From NCBI RefSeq assembly GCF_900582625.1, contig NZ_UTIQ01000072.1, positions 186,001 to 250,000 on the forward strand: a stretch of DNA of 64,000 nucleotides, read 5' to 3'. Within the stretch, counting starts at the first letter, position 1. Each line of letters opens with the position of its first letter. The DNA comes from Pseudomonas viridiflava (GTDB lineage Bacteria > Pseudomonadota > Gammaproteobacteria > Pseudomonadales > Pseudomonadaceae). The position numbers were made by a program, and so were the translations under genes. Below, piece after piece: positions 26,870-35,512 of the stretch. The notes beneath the pieces were generated by a model. The model had not been told where the DNA came from. It made no database searches and saw nothing but the letters and a program-made list of their open reading frames with translations.

Positions 26870-26996
26870 CTTTAGCCGCGAGTGCTCTGGCAAAAGAGCA
26901 TCGCGGCTAAAGCCGCTCCTACAGAGATCAGAAAATCAGAAAATCAGAAAATCAGAAAATCAATTGTGGGAGAGGCTTCAGCCTCGATGCTTTCTA
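26870..26996. repeat. mixed REP cluster
   Basis: Three REP arms flank the tandem repeat listed separately: CTTTAGCCGCGA at 26870-26881, the inverted arm at about 26898-26924 (GCATCGCGGCTAAAGCCGCT and onward), and a GAGAGGCTTCAGCCTCGATGC variant at 26965-26990. They lie between the convergent ctpA and the first binding-protein gene and probably end both transcripts. Confidence 0.75.
26927..26962. repeat. 8-bp tandem repeat, ATCAGAAA x 4.5
   Basis: Four exact copies of ATCAGAAA at 26927-26958, plus a partial ATCA. It is a simple sequence tract of slippage type and non-coding, placed between two REP elements. Confidence 0.85.
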
Positions 26997-26997
26997 A

Positions 26998-27753
26998 CTA
27001 CAGATAGTTAGCTGAAATCTTGTCCACGGTGCCATCGGCACGCATCGCATCCAGTGCTTTCTGCAAACGCTGGATCACCTCGTCCGGGGTGTTCAGGTTC
27101 ATCGCCAGGAACAGCTGGTTATCGTTGAAGCGCAGCACGGTCACCAAGCCGTTCACGCCTTCCTGCTTGGCCATGTAACGCCCCACCGGGTCGGTAGTGG
27201 CCCACAGGTCAATTTTTCCTTCCATCAATTTGCTGACGTTTTCCTGGTCGCGCAGCGCGTTCACCGGGGTCATGCCTTTGCCTTCCAGGTATTGGCTGAC
27301 CGAGGCGTTTTTATAGGCGCCGAGTTTGTAGGCGTTGGCTTGTTCAAGGCTGCTGAGCTTGAGCGTGCTGCCGGGCTTAGCCATCAGCACGGCGCTGGTG
27401 TTGGCTAGCGGGCCCACCCACTTGAACATCGTTTCGCGCGCTTCGGTGCGGGTGGTGGAGAACAGTCCGTAGTTGGCGTTGTCTTGGGTCAGCTTGTAGA
27501 GACGATCCCAAGGGAAGCGCAGGGTCAGGTTGTACTTGATGTCGGCGCGCTTGAACATTTCGCGCACCAGATCGGCGCTGATGCCATCGATGCCTTCGTC
27601 GCGGGCGAAGTTTTTGTCGTCGACCGCCATGTTGAAGGGCGGGAAATTCTCGGTCAGCAGCACCACTTCATAGCCTTCCGGCAATTCAGCATGGGCAGCG
27701 GCGGCGGTCAGGGCCAAGCCCAGCAACAGCGAACGGGAGATTAACTTCAGCAT
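26998..27753 (-). CDS. periplasmic amino-acid-type solute-binding protein (paralogue 1)
   Basis: A 251-residue SBP_bac_3 family protein with a signal peptide (SRSLLLGLALTAAAAHA, about residues 7-22) and no lipobox. The mature domain begins ELPEGYEVVLLTENFPPFNM, and the typical binding-protein segment LRFPWDRLYKL is present. The start at 27753 (MLKLISRS) is chosen to give the signal peptide; the open frame above it has no support. It is very similar along its length to the two next proteins. No permease or ATPase gene is nearby, so it is an orphan binding protein. The ligand is unknown. Confidence 0.9.
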   Translation of the reverse strand: MLKLISRSLLLGLALTAAAAHAELPEGYEVVLLTENFPPFNMAVDDKNFARDEGIDGISADLVREMFKRADIKYNLTLRFPWDRLYKLTQDNANYGLFSTTRTEARETMFKWVGPLANTSAVLMAKPGSTLKLSSLEQANAYKLGAYKNASVSQYLEGKGMTPVNALRDQENVSKLMEGKIDLWATTDPVGRYMAKQEGVNGLVTVLRFNDNQLFLAMNLNTPDEVIQRLQKALDAMRADGTVDKISANYL

Positions 27754-27935
27754 GATGGTGTGATGTCCTATCGACAATTTTATTGTGAGCAGCCGGGCTT
27801 CGGCGCAAGCGCGCAATCGTACAGGGAGCGTTGGAGAAATTTGTGACACAGCGCTCAGAGCGGAGCGAGCGTTTCCCGGCACATAGCGACCGGGAGTGGC
27901 AGGGGCGAGATAGACGGTTTGCAGCAATCGCGGCG

Positions 27936-27959
27936 ATCGGCTTTAGCCGCGATGCTTTT
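27936..27959. repeat. single truncated REP arm
   Basis: CGGCTTTAGCCGCGATGC at about 27938-27955, lacking the GTAGGAG end. It lies in the gap between binding-protein paralogues 1 and 2. Confidence 0.6.
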
Positions 27960-27964
27960 GGGGC

Positions 27965-28723
27965 CTACAGATAATTATTGGTCACGTCGTCCACGAAGCC
28001 GTCCTTGCGCATTTCATCCAGCGCCTTTTGCAAACGCTCAATCACTTCATCCGGCGTATCAACGTTCATGGCCAGATAAAGCTGCGCGTCGTTGAAACGC
28101 AAGGCGGTGGACAAACCACTCACACCTTCCTGCTTGGCCAGGTAGCGGCCGACCGGGTCGGTGGTGGCCCAAAGGTCGATTTTGCCTTCCATCAATTTGC
28201 TGACGTTTTCCTGGTCGCGCAGCGCATTCACCGGCGCCATGCCCTGGCTTTCCAAGTGCTGGCTGACGGCGTCATTTTTGTAGGCGCCAACGGTGTATTT
28301 GCTCGCTTCCTTGAGGTTGCTCAACTTGAGTGTGCTGCCGGGTTTGGCCAGCAATACCCAGCCGGTTTTCGCCAGCGGCCCCACCCATTTGAACAGCGGT
28401 TTGCGCTCTTCGGTGTAGGTGGTGGAGAACAGGCCGTAGTTGGGTTTGTCGAGGGTCAGCTTGTAAAGACGGTCCCAGGGGAAGCGCAAACTCAGCGAGT
28501 ATTCGATGCCGGCGCGCTTGAACATTTCGCGCACGATCTCGGCGCTGATGCCATCGATACCATCGTCACGAGCAAAGTTCTTGTCGTCGATGGCCATGTT
28601 GAAAGGCGGGAAGTTTTCGGTCAGCAACACCACTTTGTAGCCATACGGCAGCTCGGCATGGGCCAGCGTGCTTGCAGCCAGTGCAAGGCCCAACAACAGC
28701 GAACGGGTGAACACTTTCAGCAT
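27965..28723 (-). CDS. periplasmic amino-acid-type solute-binding protein (paralogue 2)
   Basis: A 252-residue secreted binding protein. The signal peptide resembles that of paralogue 1 (TRSLLLGLALAASTLAHA), and the mature core has LPYGYKVVLLTENFPPFNM. The long block NALRDQENVSKLMEGKIDLW is identical in both, so the two arose by a relatively recent duplication. It differs at some surface positions (for example KPLFKWVGPLAKTGWVLLAK). The 211-base gap to paralogue 1 suggests separate transcripts. It may deliver a ligand to a transporter encoded elsewhere or to a sensor. Confidence 0.9.
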   Translation of the reverse strand: MLKVFTRSLLLGLALAASTLAHAELPYGYKVVLLTENFPPFNMAIDDKNFARDDGIDGISAEIVREMFKRAGIEYSLSLRFPWDRLYKLTLDKPNYGLFSTTYTEERKPLFKWVGPLAKTGWVLLAKPGSTLKLSNLKEASKYTVGAYKNDAVSQHLESQGMAPVNALRDQENVSKLMEGKIDLWATTDPVGRYLAKQEGVSGLSTALRFNDAQLYLAMNVDTPDEVIERLQKALDEMRKDGFVDDVTNNYL

Positions 28724-28967
28724 GATTTTGTCCTGTCTGCGATCGCATCGATCACACCGCGGACGGCATCGCTAAGCGTTCACCTGTGCATGCACGGACC
28801 CGGCACACGGCAGGTTAGGCCGCTGTTCGTTTCGTGGCGTGGCTCGAGAATATAGGTCGGTGCTCGGCAGGCTTGTGGCCCGCGTTGCAATGCTCTTCTT
28901 CTTGGAATGCCTATGTTGCAACGGGAACGTCTGGCCGCGCACCGTGGGTAGCGCGGCCGATTCGGCC

Positions 28968-29723
28968 CTACAGATAGCTGTTGAGGATTTCGTCGACGAA
29001 GCCCTCACTGCGCATCTTGTCCAATGCACCCTGCAGCTTCTGTACCACCTCATCGGGGGTCTCTTTATTCAACGCCAGGTAGAGTTGGGCTTTGTTGAAG
29101 CGCAGCACAGTTTGCAAACCGCTCACGCCTTCTTGCTTGGCCAGATAACGACCGGCCGGGTCGCCGGTGGCCCACAAATCGATTTGCCCATCGCGCAGTT
29201 TTTGCGCGTTTTCCTGATCACGCAGCGCCAGGATTGGGTCGAGTTTGTGCTCGGTCAGGTACTCGGCAATGGCGTCACCTTTGTAGGCGCCAACTTTGTA
29301 TTGTTTGGCGTCATCGAGGCTGCTGAGGGTGATTTTGTTGTCTGGCTTGGCCAGCATGATCCAGTCGTCCGGGCCGATGGGGCCGACCCATTTGAATGAA
29401 TCTTCACGCTCGGGCAAACGCGCGGTGACGAATACGCCGTAGCCAGGCTTCTCCAGCGCCAGCTTATAGATGCGGTCCCACGGGAAGCGCAGGGTCAGGC
29501 TGTATTTGATACCGGCGCGCTTGAACATCTCCTTGACCACGTCGACGGCGATGCCATCAATGTTGTCTTCCTGGGCGAAGTTCTTGCCGTTGATGGCCAT
29601 GTTGTAAGGCGGGAAGTTTTCGGTCAGCAGCACGATGCTGTAATCCGGGTCTACTTCGGCACGAGCACTGCCAGCGAGCACCAATACGGTGCTGACCAGC
29701 GAAAGCAGCAGGCGTTTGAACAT
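28968..29723 (-). CDS. periplasmic amino-acid-type solute-binding protein (paralogue 3)
   Basis: A 251-residue third paralogue with a signal peptide (LLLSLVSTVLVLAGSARA) and mature start EVDPDYSIVLLTENFPPYNM. It shares the family frame (LRFPWDRIYKLAL, LRDQENAQKLRDGQIDLWAT) but has diverged further than 1 and 2, for example RLPEREDSFKWVGPIGPDDW. It is the copy nearest hisF, 135 bases away. The gap of 244 bases to paralogue 2 holds no recognisable element. The conserved Trp-Asp-Arg of PWDR and the Asp of DLWAT are kept in all three, so ligand binding is probably intact. Confidence 0.9.
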   Translation of the reverse strand: MFKRLLLSLVSTVLVLAGSARAEVDPDYSIVLLTENFPPYNMAINGKNFAQEDNIDGIAVDVVKEMFKRAGIKYSLTLRFPWDRIYKLALEKPGYGVFVTARLPEREDSFKWVGPIGPDDWIMLAKPDNKITLSSLDDAKQYKVGAYKGDAIAEYLTEHKLDPILALRDQENAQKLRDGQIDLWATGDPAGRYLAKQEGVSGLQTVLRFNKAQLYLALNKETPDEVVQKLQGALDKMRSEGFVDEILNSYL

Positions 29724-29858
29724 TTCGGAATCTCTACTTCTGAAGGTATGTGAGGCGTAACGCGCAGTCCCGGTAGCTTCGTAACGGGCTGGGCGAAGCT
29801 CTATGCAACTTAGCAGCCAGGACAGGCCTGTACAGGAATTGCCGGAAATGGGTGCGCC

Positions 29859-30629
29859 TTAGCGCACCACAATGCCCCGGGCGGCCATATAGGCCTTCGC
29901 CTCAGGCACGGTGTATTCGCCGAAGTGGAAAATACTTGCCGCCAGCACCGCCGACGCTTTGCCTTCGATAATGCCGTCGGCCAGGTGCTGCAAATTACCC
30001 ACGCCGCCCGAAGCAATCACCGGAATGCCGACGGTTTCGCTGATGGCGCGGGTAACGCCCAGGTCGAAGCCGTTTTTCATGCCGTCCTGGTCCATGCTGG
30101 TGAGCAAAATTTCGCCGGCGCCCAGGTCTTCCATCTTTTTCGCCCACTGCACGGCGTCCAAACCTGTCGGCTTGCGGCCGCCGTGGGTGAAGATTTCCCA
30201 GCGCGGTGTTTCGCCCGGTAGCGAAACCTTTTTGGCGTCGATGGCGACCACGATGCACTGAGCGCCAAAACGCGAAGCCGCTTCGCCAACGAACTCGGGG
30301 TTGAACACCGCGGCGGTATTGATCGACACCTTGTCGGCACCCGCATTCAGCAGGTTGCGAATGTCTTGCACGGTACGCACGCCGCCGCCCACGGTCAGCG
30401 GGATAAACACCTGGCTGGCCATGCGCTCGACGGTATGCAGCGTGGTGTCACGGCCATCGACGCTGGCGGTGATGTCGAGAAAGGTAATTTCATCGGCACC
30501 CTGCTCGTCGTAGCGACGGGCGATTTCCACCGGGTCGCCGGCATCACGGATGTTCTCGAATTTGACGCCTTTGACCACACGGCCATTGTCGACGTCCAGG
30601 CAAGGGATGATGCGTTTGGCCAGCGCCAT
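29859..30629 (-). CDS. hisF: imidazole glycerol phosphate synthase, cyclase subunit
   Basis: A 256-residue TIM-barrel enzyme that, with HisH, makes imidazole glycerol phosphate and AICAR from PRFAR. The catalytic aspartates are Asp12 ([10 protein letters not shown]) and Asp131 ([10 protein letters not shown]), and the phosphate-binding GGGVRT and IASGGVGN loops are present. It is the last gene of the hisB-hisH-DUF2164-hisA-hisF set, 10 bases after hisA. Confidence 0.98.
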   Translation of the reverse strand: MALAKRIIPCLDVDNGRVVKGVKFENIRDAGDPVEIARRYDEQGADEITFLDITASVDGRDTTLHTVERMASQVFIPLTVGGGVRTVQDIRNLLNAGADKVSINTAAVFNPEFVGEAASRFGAQCIVVAIDAKKVSLPGETPRWEIFTHGGRKPTGLDAVQWAKKMEDLGAGEILLTSMDQDGMKNGFDLGVTRAISETVGIPVIASGGVGNLQHLADGIIEGKASAVLAASIFHFGEYTVPEAKAYMAARGIVVR

Positions 30630-30639
30630 GGTTCAGTCC

Positions 30640-31377
30640 TCAGCCGTTGTAGGCGTCGCAGTAAGCCTGGGCTTCGGCGACATCCAGGGTGCCTTCGTAA
30701 ATCGCACGGCCGGTGATGGCGCCGATAATGCCGGGCGCCTTGGCGTCCAGCAGGGCTTTGATGTCGCCCAGGTTGTGGATGCCGCCAGAGGCAATCACCG
30801 GAATCTTGGTGGCAGCGGCCAACGCGGCGGTGAACGGCACGTTGCAGCCTTGCATCATGCCGTCTTTGGCGATGTCGGTATAAACGATGGCCGACACGCC
30901 GTCGGCTTCGAAACGCTTGGCCAGATCGATCACCTGCACGGTGCTCACTTCGGCCCAACCGTCGGTAGCAACGAAGCCGTCTTTGGCGTCGAGGCCGACA
31001 ATCACTTTGCCCGGAAACGCTTTGCACGCTTCAGCCACGAACTCCGGCTGCTTCACGGCCTTGGTGCCGATGATTACGTAGCTCACGCCGGCTTTGACGT
31101 AGTGCTCGATGGTTTCCAGCGAGCGAATACCGCCGCCGATCTGGATCGGCAAGTTCGGGTAGCGCTTGGCAATGGCGGTCACCACTTCGCCATTCACCGG
31201 CTGGCCTTCGAAGGCGCCGTTGAGGTCGACTAGGTGCAAACGCCGGCAACCGCCTTCCACCCATTTGGCGGCCATGCTCACCGGGTCATCGGAGAACACG
31301 GTGGAGTCTTCCATCCGGCCCTGGCGCAAGCGCACGCAGGCACCGTCTTTAAGATCGATAGCGGGGATAATCAGCAT
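30640..31377 (-). CDS. hisA: phosphoribosylformimino-5-aminoimidazole carboxamide ribotide isomerase
   Basis: A 245-residue TIM barrel that converts ProFAR to PRFAR, the substrate of HisF/HisH. Catalytic Asp8 (PAIDLKDG) and Asp130 (VGLDAKDG) are present, with the twin phosphate loops IQIGGGIRS and IASGGIHN. It follows the DUF2164 gene by 40 bases and precedes hisF by 10. Confidence 0.98.
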   Translation of the reverse strand: MLIIPAIDLKDGACVRLRQGRMEDSTVFSDDPVSMAAKWVEGGCRRLHLVDLNGAFEGQPVNGEVVTAIAKRYPNLPIQIGGGIRSLETIEHYVKAGVSYVIIGTKAVKQPEFVAEACKAFPGKVIVGLDAKDGFVATDGWAEVSTVQVIDLAKRFEADGVSAIVYTDIAKDGMMQGCNVPFTAALAAATKIPVIASGGIHNLGDIKALLDAKAPGIIGAITGRAIYEGTLDVAEAQAYCDAYNG

Positions 31378-31417
31378 CAGTCGAACCTGCTCAAGTCTTG
31401 GAATTCGGGGAAACGGG

Positions 31418-31678
31418 TCAGCTCTTTTCGAGCGCCCACAAGTCGCTTTCGATGCTCATGAACCTGTCAGCCAGGTGCGCCTGAACATCGGCAATCGCCT
31501 TGTTGTAAAACAGCGGCGCCACTTCGCGGGCAAACACCTCGAGCACTTCCTGGGCTTCAAAGCTGCCCAGCTCAAGCTCGAAACGGTCTTCCAGAAAGCG
31601 CTTGAGCACGGCCACCGCCGCAGCTTCCTGCGCCGGCTCCAGAGTCAGGTTGGGTGCTTTCTGTTTGCCGCGGCTCAT
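31418..31678 (-). CDS. DUF2164 domain protein inside the his operon
   Basis: An 86-residue protein of the DUF2164 family ([31 protein letters not shown]). It is soluble, helical and acidic, with no known function. The start at 31678 shares one base with the hisH stop (TAATG), so it is translated by coupling to hisH; the longer upstream frame is rejected. The tight position between hisH and hisA is kept in pseudomonads, which hints at a role tied to histidine synthesis or simply to co-expression. Confidence 0.85.
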   Translation of the reverse strand: MSRGKQKAPNLTLEPAQEAAAVAVLKRFLEDRFELELGSFEAQEVLEVFAREVAPLFYNKAIADVQAHLADRFMSIESDLWALEKS

Positions 31679-32316
31679 TACCAGCGACCGTCCCAAGCGG
31701 CGAAATTCTGCAAAAGCTGCAGGCCGTGGGTGTGGCTTTTTTCCGGGTGGAATTGCACGGCGAAACGCGAGCCATCGGCCAGGGCGGCGGCAAAGTCGAC
31801 GCCGTAATGACCACGACCAGCCACCTGACGGGGGTTGGCGGCCTCGATATAGAAGCTGTGCACAAAATAGAAACGCGCCAGATCAGGAATGCTGTGCCAC
31901 AGCGGGTGGTCGACGGTTTGCGCCACTTCGTTCCAGCCCATGTGCGGTACTTTCAGCGCTTCGTCGTTTTCGACCAGGTCTTTGCCGAAGAAGCGCACCT
32001 GACCGGGAAACTGGCCGATGCAGTCGACGCCGCCGTTCTCTTCGCTGTGATCGAGCAAAGCCTGCATGCCGACACAAATGCCGAGAAAGGGACGGTCCTG
32101 GCTGACTTCACGCACCAGGCTGTCGAAGCCCAGGCGACGGATTTCAGCCATGCAATCGCGAATCGCGCCAACGCCAGGGAACACCACGCGGTCGGCTTCA
32201 CGAATTACCGTGGCATCGCTGGTGATCTGCACCCGGCCGGCACCTACGTGCTCAAGGGCCTTGGCCACCGAGTGGAGGTTGCCCATGCCGTAATCGATGA
32301 CGGCTACCGTCTGCAT
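31678..32316 (-). CDS. hisH: imidazole glycerol phosphate synthase, glutaminase subunit
   Basis: A 212-residue class-I glutamine amidotransferase that releases ammonia from glutamine for HisF. The catalytic triad is Cys81 (LGICVGMQ), His190 and Glu192 (QFHPEKS). Its start shares a base with the hisB stop (TAATG) and its own stop is shared with the DUF2164 start, so translation is coupled through all three. Confidence 0.98.
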   Translation of the reverse strand: MQTVAVIDYGMGNLHSVAKALEHVGAGRVQITSDATVIREADRVVFPGVGAIRDCMAEIRRLGFDSLVREVSQDRPFLGICVGMQALLDHSEENGGVDCIGQFPGQVRFFGKDLVENDEALKVPHMGWNEVAQTVDHPLWHSIPDLARFYFVHSFYIEAANPRQVAGRGHYGVDFAAALADGSRFAVQFHPEKSHTHGLQLLQNFAAWDGRW

Positions 32317-32909
32317 TACAGGCAGCCCTTGGTCGATGGCATTTGCCCGGCCATGCGCTCATCCAGCGTCACCGCCATGCGCAGCGCGCGGCCGAATGCC
32401 TTGAACACGGTTTCGATCTGGTGGTGGGTGTTGTAGCCGCGCAGGTTGTCGATGTGCAGGCTGACCAGCGCGTGGTTAACGAAGCCCTGGAAGAATTCCT
32501 GGAACAGGTCGACATCAAAGCCGCCAACGGTGGCGCGGGTGTACGGCACATGCATTTGCAGGCCAGGGCGACCGGAAAAATCGATCACCACGCGCGACAG
32601 CGCTTCGTCCAGCGGCACATAGGAATGGCCGTAACGCACGATGCCCTTCTTGTCGCCGATGGCCTTGGCAAACGCCTGACCGAGGGTGATACCGACGTCT
32701 TCCACCATGTGGTGGTCGTCGATATGCAGATCGCCTTGGGCTTCGATATCCAGGTCGATCAACCCGTGACGGGCGATCTGATCGAGCATGTGCTCAAGAA
32801 AAGGCACGCCAATGGCAAAGCGCGCTTTGCCGGTGCCATCCAGATTGATAGACGCCTTGATCTGGGTTTCCAGAGTGTTGCGTTCGACGGATGCCGTACG
32901 TTCGGCCAT
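32316..32909 (-). CDS. hisB: imidazoleglycerol-phosphate dehydratase
   Basis: A 197-residue monofunctional IGPD, the usual Pseudomonas length, with the metal-binding His clusters [12 protein letters not shown] and THHQIET. It dehydrates imidazole glycerol phosphate to imidazole acetol phosphate. The start at 32909 (MAERTAS) has GGAG about eight bases upstream and is preferred over the ATG four codons earlier. It leads the operon. Confidence 0.98.
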   Translation of the reverse strand: MAERTASVERNTLETQIKASINLDGTGKARFAIGVPFLEHMLDQIARHGLIDLDIEAQGDLHIDDHHMVEDVGITLGQAFAKAIGDKKGIVRYGHSYVPLDEALSRVVIDFSGRPGLQMHVPYTRATVGGFDVDLFQEFFQGFVNHALVSLHIDNLRGYNTHHQIETVFKAFGRALRMAVTLDERMAGQMPSTKGCL

Positions 32910-32970
32910 CACCAGCTCCACGAATCTTAATGCGAAAGGGCGAGCATTATAGGCCGGCTTCCGGGTCGTC

Positions 32971-33055
32971 GGCCATGCTGCGTTGCGTCCTCGCTTTTAA
33001 TGCTCACGTACTTGAGTACGCTGCGCTTAAAAGCTCCGGGGCGCCTTGCATGGCC
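32971..33055. repeat. 85-bp imperfect palindrome (intergenic)
   Basis: Nested inverted repeats GGCCATGC/GCATGGCC (32971-32978, 33048-33055), GCTTTTAA/TTAAAAGC (32993-33000, 33027-33034) and GTAC/GTAC (33008-33011, 33016-33019) give a stem with a centre at about 33013. I recall similar GTACTTGAGTACGC-centred elements in gammaproteobacterial intergenic DNA. It lies before hisB and after the MFS gene terminator. Confidence 0.7.
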
Positions 33056-33085
33056 TTAGCCCCGAAACCCTTGATCGAGAAATGA

Positions 33086-33110
33086 CAAAGCCGACATTAC
33101 GTCGGCTTTG
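33086..33110 (-). terminator. terminator hairpin after the MFS gene
   Basis: A perfect 10-bp stem CAAAGCCGAC / GTCGGCTTTG with a 5-base loop lies 24 bases beyond the MFS stop on the minus strand. The T tract is weak on both strands (CATTT on the minus side), so termination may be partial. Confidence 0.7.
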
Positions 33111-33133
33111 TTGTGAAGCGCGGGTTAACTCAC

Positions 33134-34795
33134 TCAGCTAAACAAGACCACGGTCTTAAGCAGCGTCACCCAAATACCCCATGCTAATGGGATACCTACG
33201 GCCAACCATGCCGCGATAACCAACGGCTTGCTCTTCGGATCCGCAGTCCACTCCAGATTGGCAGCAGTCTGCACGGCGTTGTCGTTACCAATGGCACGCT
33301 CGGCCGCCAGTTCGGCGTCGGTCATGAAGTGCTTGGCCGCAACCGGTTTCACCAGCGCGTTGCAGATAAAGCCCACCACCAGCAGACCCGCCAGAATGTA
33401 CAAGGTGATGTCGTAGGCATCGGCCTTAGCCACGCCAACGCTCAGTTGGTATTCGCGGATGTAGTTCACCAGAACCGGGCCGAGGATGCCGGCGAACGCC
33501 CAGGCAGTCAGCAGGCGACCGTGAATGGCACCGACCATTTGCGTACCGAACAAGTCCGCCAGGTAAGCCGGCACGGTGGCGAAACCGCCGCCGTACATCG
33601 ACAGAATCAGGCAGATGCTGAACACAAAGAACGCCACGCTGCCCAGGTGACCGGTCCACGGCACCAGCGCGTAGAGCATGAAGCCCAGGGCGAAGAACAC
33701 GAAGTACGTGGTTTTGCGGCCGATCAAGTCGGAGAACGACGACCAGAAGAAACGACCGCCAATGTTGAACAGACTCAGCAAACCGGTGAAGCCGGCAGCG
33801 ATGATCGCGATCTGCGCCAGTTGCTCAGGGCTCAGCTCGCCAAAGCTCTGGTGCGTACCGATCAAGCGACCGGCGAACACTTCCTGCAGCAGTGGCGATG
33901 CCATGCCGATGATGCCGATACCGGCCGACACGTTCAGGCACAGCACAGCCCACACCAGCCAGAACTGCGGAGTTTTCCAGGCTTTGCTGACGTGCACGTG
34001 GCCCTTGGTGATCATTTCGTCGTTGGCTTTTTTCACCGGAGGCGTCCAGCCCTCAGGCTTCCAGCCGGTTGGCGGAACGCGGTAGGCCAGCGCACCACCC
34101 ATCATGAACACGAAGTAGATAACGGCCATGACGGCGAAGGTTTGCCATACGCCGACGCCGTCCGGGCCAGCGAAGTAACCCATCAACTGCGCAGCCAGCG
34201 GCGCGCCAACCATGGCGCCACCACCGAAACCCATGATCGCCATGCCGGTAGCCATACCGCGCTTGTCCGGGAACCACTTCACCAGCGTCGATACCGGCGA
34301 GATATAGCCCAATCCCAGGCCGATACCACCGATCACGCCCGAGCCCAGCCACATCAGCCAGATTTGGTGGGTGTACACACCCAGCGCGGAAATCAGCAAA
34401 CCGCCGCACCAGAACACAGCGGAAACCACACCGGCCTTACGCGGGCCAGCATGTTCTAGCCAGCCACCGAAAATGGCGGCCGAGCAACCGAGGAATACGA
34501 AGAACAAGGTGTACAGCCAACCCAACATCGAAATCGGCCAGTCGCAATCGCTGGCGAATACTTGTTGGAAGAAGCCCAGATCGGCGCCACACGCCACTGG
34601 CGCGGTAATGCCGATAGCCTTGGACAGCGGCAGCCAGAATACGGAGAAGCCGTAGGCCATGCCGATACACAGGTGAATAGCCAGAGCCGCAGGCGGCACT
34701 AGCCAGCGGTTGAAGCCAGGAGCAGCGATGATGCGCTCCTTGGACAGAAACGCAGACTTAGCTGCGCCGCCGGCCACTGCAAGGGCGTCAGTCAT
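33134..34795 (-). CDS. MFS transporter, OFA (oxalate/formate antiporter-like) family
   Basis: A 553-residue major facilitator with about twelve to thirteen membrane helices, a leading soluble stretch (residues 1-30) and the family-type segments VSTLVKWFPDKRGMATG and GGRFFWSSFSDLIGRKTTYF. OFA members carry small organic anions such as lactate, formate, oxalate or pyruvate; the substrate is not readable here. It is longer than the usual 400-440 residues owing to an extended loop between helices one and two (around residues 60-90) and to the tail. An ANR-like box lies about 130 bases upstream. The start follows GAGAGAT. Confidence 0.88.
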   Translation of the reverse strand: MTDALAVAGGAAKSAFLSKERIIAAPGFNRWLVPPAALAIHLCIGMAYGFSVFWLPLSKAIGITAPVACGADLGFFQQVFASDCDWPISMLGWLYTLFFVFLGCSAAIFGGWLEHAGPRKAGVVSAVFWCGGLLISALGVYTHQIWLMWLGSGVIGGIGLGLGYISPVSTLVKWFPDKRGMATGMAIMGFGGGAMVGAPLAAQLMGYFAGPDGVGVWQTFAVMAVIYFVFMMGGALAYRVPPTGWKPEGWTPPVKKANDEMITKGHVHVSKAWKTPQFWLVWAVLCLNVSAGIGIIGMASPLLQEVFAGRLIGTHQSFGELSPEQLAQIAIIAAGFTGLLSLFNIGGRFFWSSFSDLIGRKTTYFVFFALGFMLYALVPWTGHLGSVAFFVFSICLILSMYGGGFATVPAYLADLFGTQMVGAIHGRLLTAWAFAGILGPVLVNYIREYQLSVGVAKADAYDITLYILAGLLVVGFICNALVKPVAAKHFMTDAELAAERAIGNDNAVQTAANLEWTADPKSKPLVIAAWLAVGIPLAWGIWVTLLKTVVLFS

Positions 34796-34918
34796 TTCGA
34801 GGATCTCTCTATGTTTTTTAGTATGGGCAGATAGGTGAAGCGGTAGAACGCAAGAGGATATCGCCTACAGACGTACGACGACTAGGTTTGCGCGTACCAT
34901 TTGTTGAACAACGCACAT

Positions 34919-34932
34919 TTGACCCACATCAA
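34919..34932. promoter_or_regulatory. ANR/FNR-type box
   Basis: TTGACCCACATCAA differs at one base from the Pseudomonas ANR/DNR consensus TTGAT-N4-ATCAA. Its centre (34925.5) would place a class-II start near 34884 on the minus strand, upstream of the MFS gene. It is too close to the PanZ-like gene (start 34960) to activate that gene from the normal -41.5 position. Confidence 0.65.
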
Positions 34933-34959
34933 TCTTTCCCGCGAGGCTCTAGCCCAAGC

Positions 34960-35358
34960 ATGCCGGTACTTGTAGAAAAAATAAATGAACCCTCAAGTCA
35001 GGATTTAACCGACCTGAACAAGGTGTATCAGGACGCACCCGACTGGCTGCTGGCGCCATTCGCCAGCCGCGAGCAGCTCATCGAAACTGCCCTCAGCCGG
35101 CGACAACTAATCGCCGGGCGCTTCAACGACCGACTGTTGGGCGCGGCCCTGCTGGAAAAAGGCGAAAACGCCTGGCGCTTGTCGCACCTGTGCGTGCGTG
35201 CCGTCACCCGCAAGCGTGGGGTGGCGCGGCGTTTGTTGGCTGAAGTGCAACGCTTGGCAGACGCAGCGGGCAAACCACTGCACCTGGCCGCCCCCCAAGG
35301 TCACCTCGAAAGCCAAGCGCTGGCCGCCAAAACCGGCCTGGTTCTGCACCCGCTGTAA
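34960..35358 (+). CDS. small GNAT acetyltransferase, PanZ/acetyl-CoA sensor-like
   Basis: A 132-residue GNAT fold: the acetyl-CoA loop is seen in VRAVTRKRGVARRLLAEVQR, and the preceding strand is WRLSHLCVRA. Its length and the single compact domain fit PanZ-type acetyl-CoA sensors, which bind the aspartate decarboxylase PanD and promote its maturation; a plain acetyltransferase is possible. The ATG at 34960 follows GAGG at some distance. A homologue lies between the MFS/his region and asmA in other Pseudomonas. Confidence 0.75.
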   Translation: MPVLVEKINEPSSQDLTDLNKVYQDAPDWLLAPFASREQLIETALSRRQLIAGRFNDRLLGAALLEKGENAWRLSHLCVRAVTRKRGVARRLLAEVQRLADAAGKPLHLAAPQGHLESQALAAKTGLVLHPL

Positions 35359-35512
35359 GCCCTGCGCGTAAGCCGGGCACGGCAGCGGAACCACCGCCGC
35401 GCGTGCCCATCCAATCCTCCAGCCACTGCCACCGCTGGTCGGCGTTATACTCCGGCATCGTTTTTTCCCGTCTTCGCGCTGCTTTTCAGCGCTCACCAAC
35501 AAGGAATCGTCC

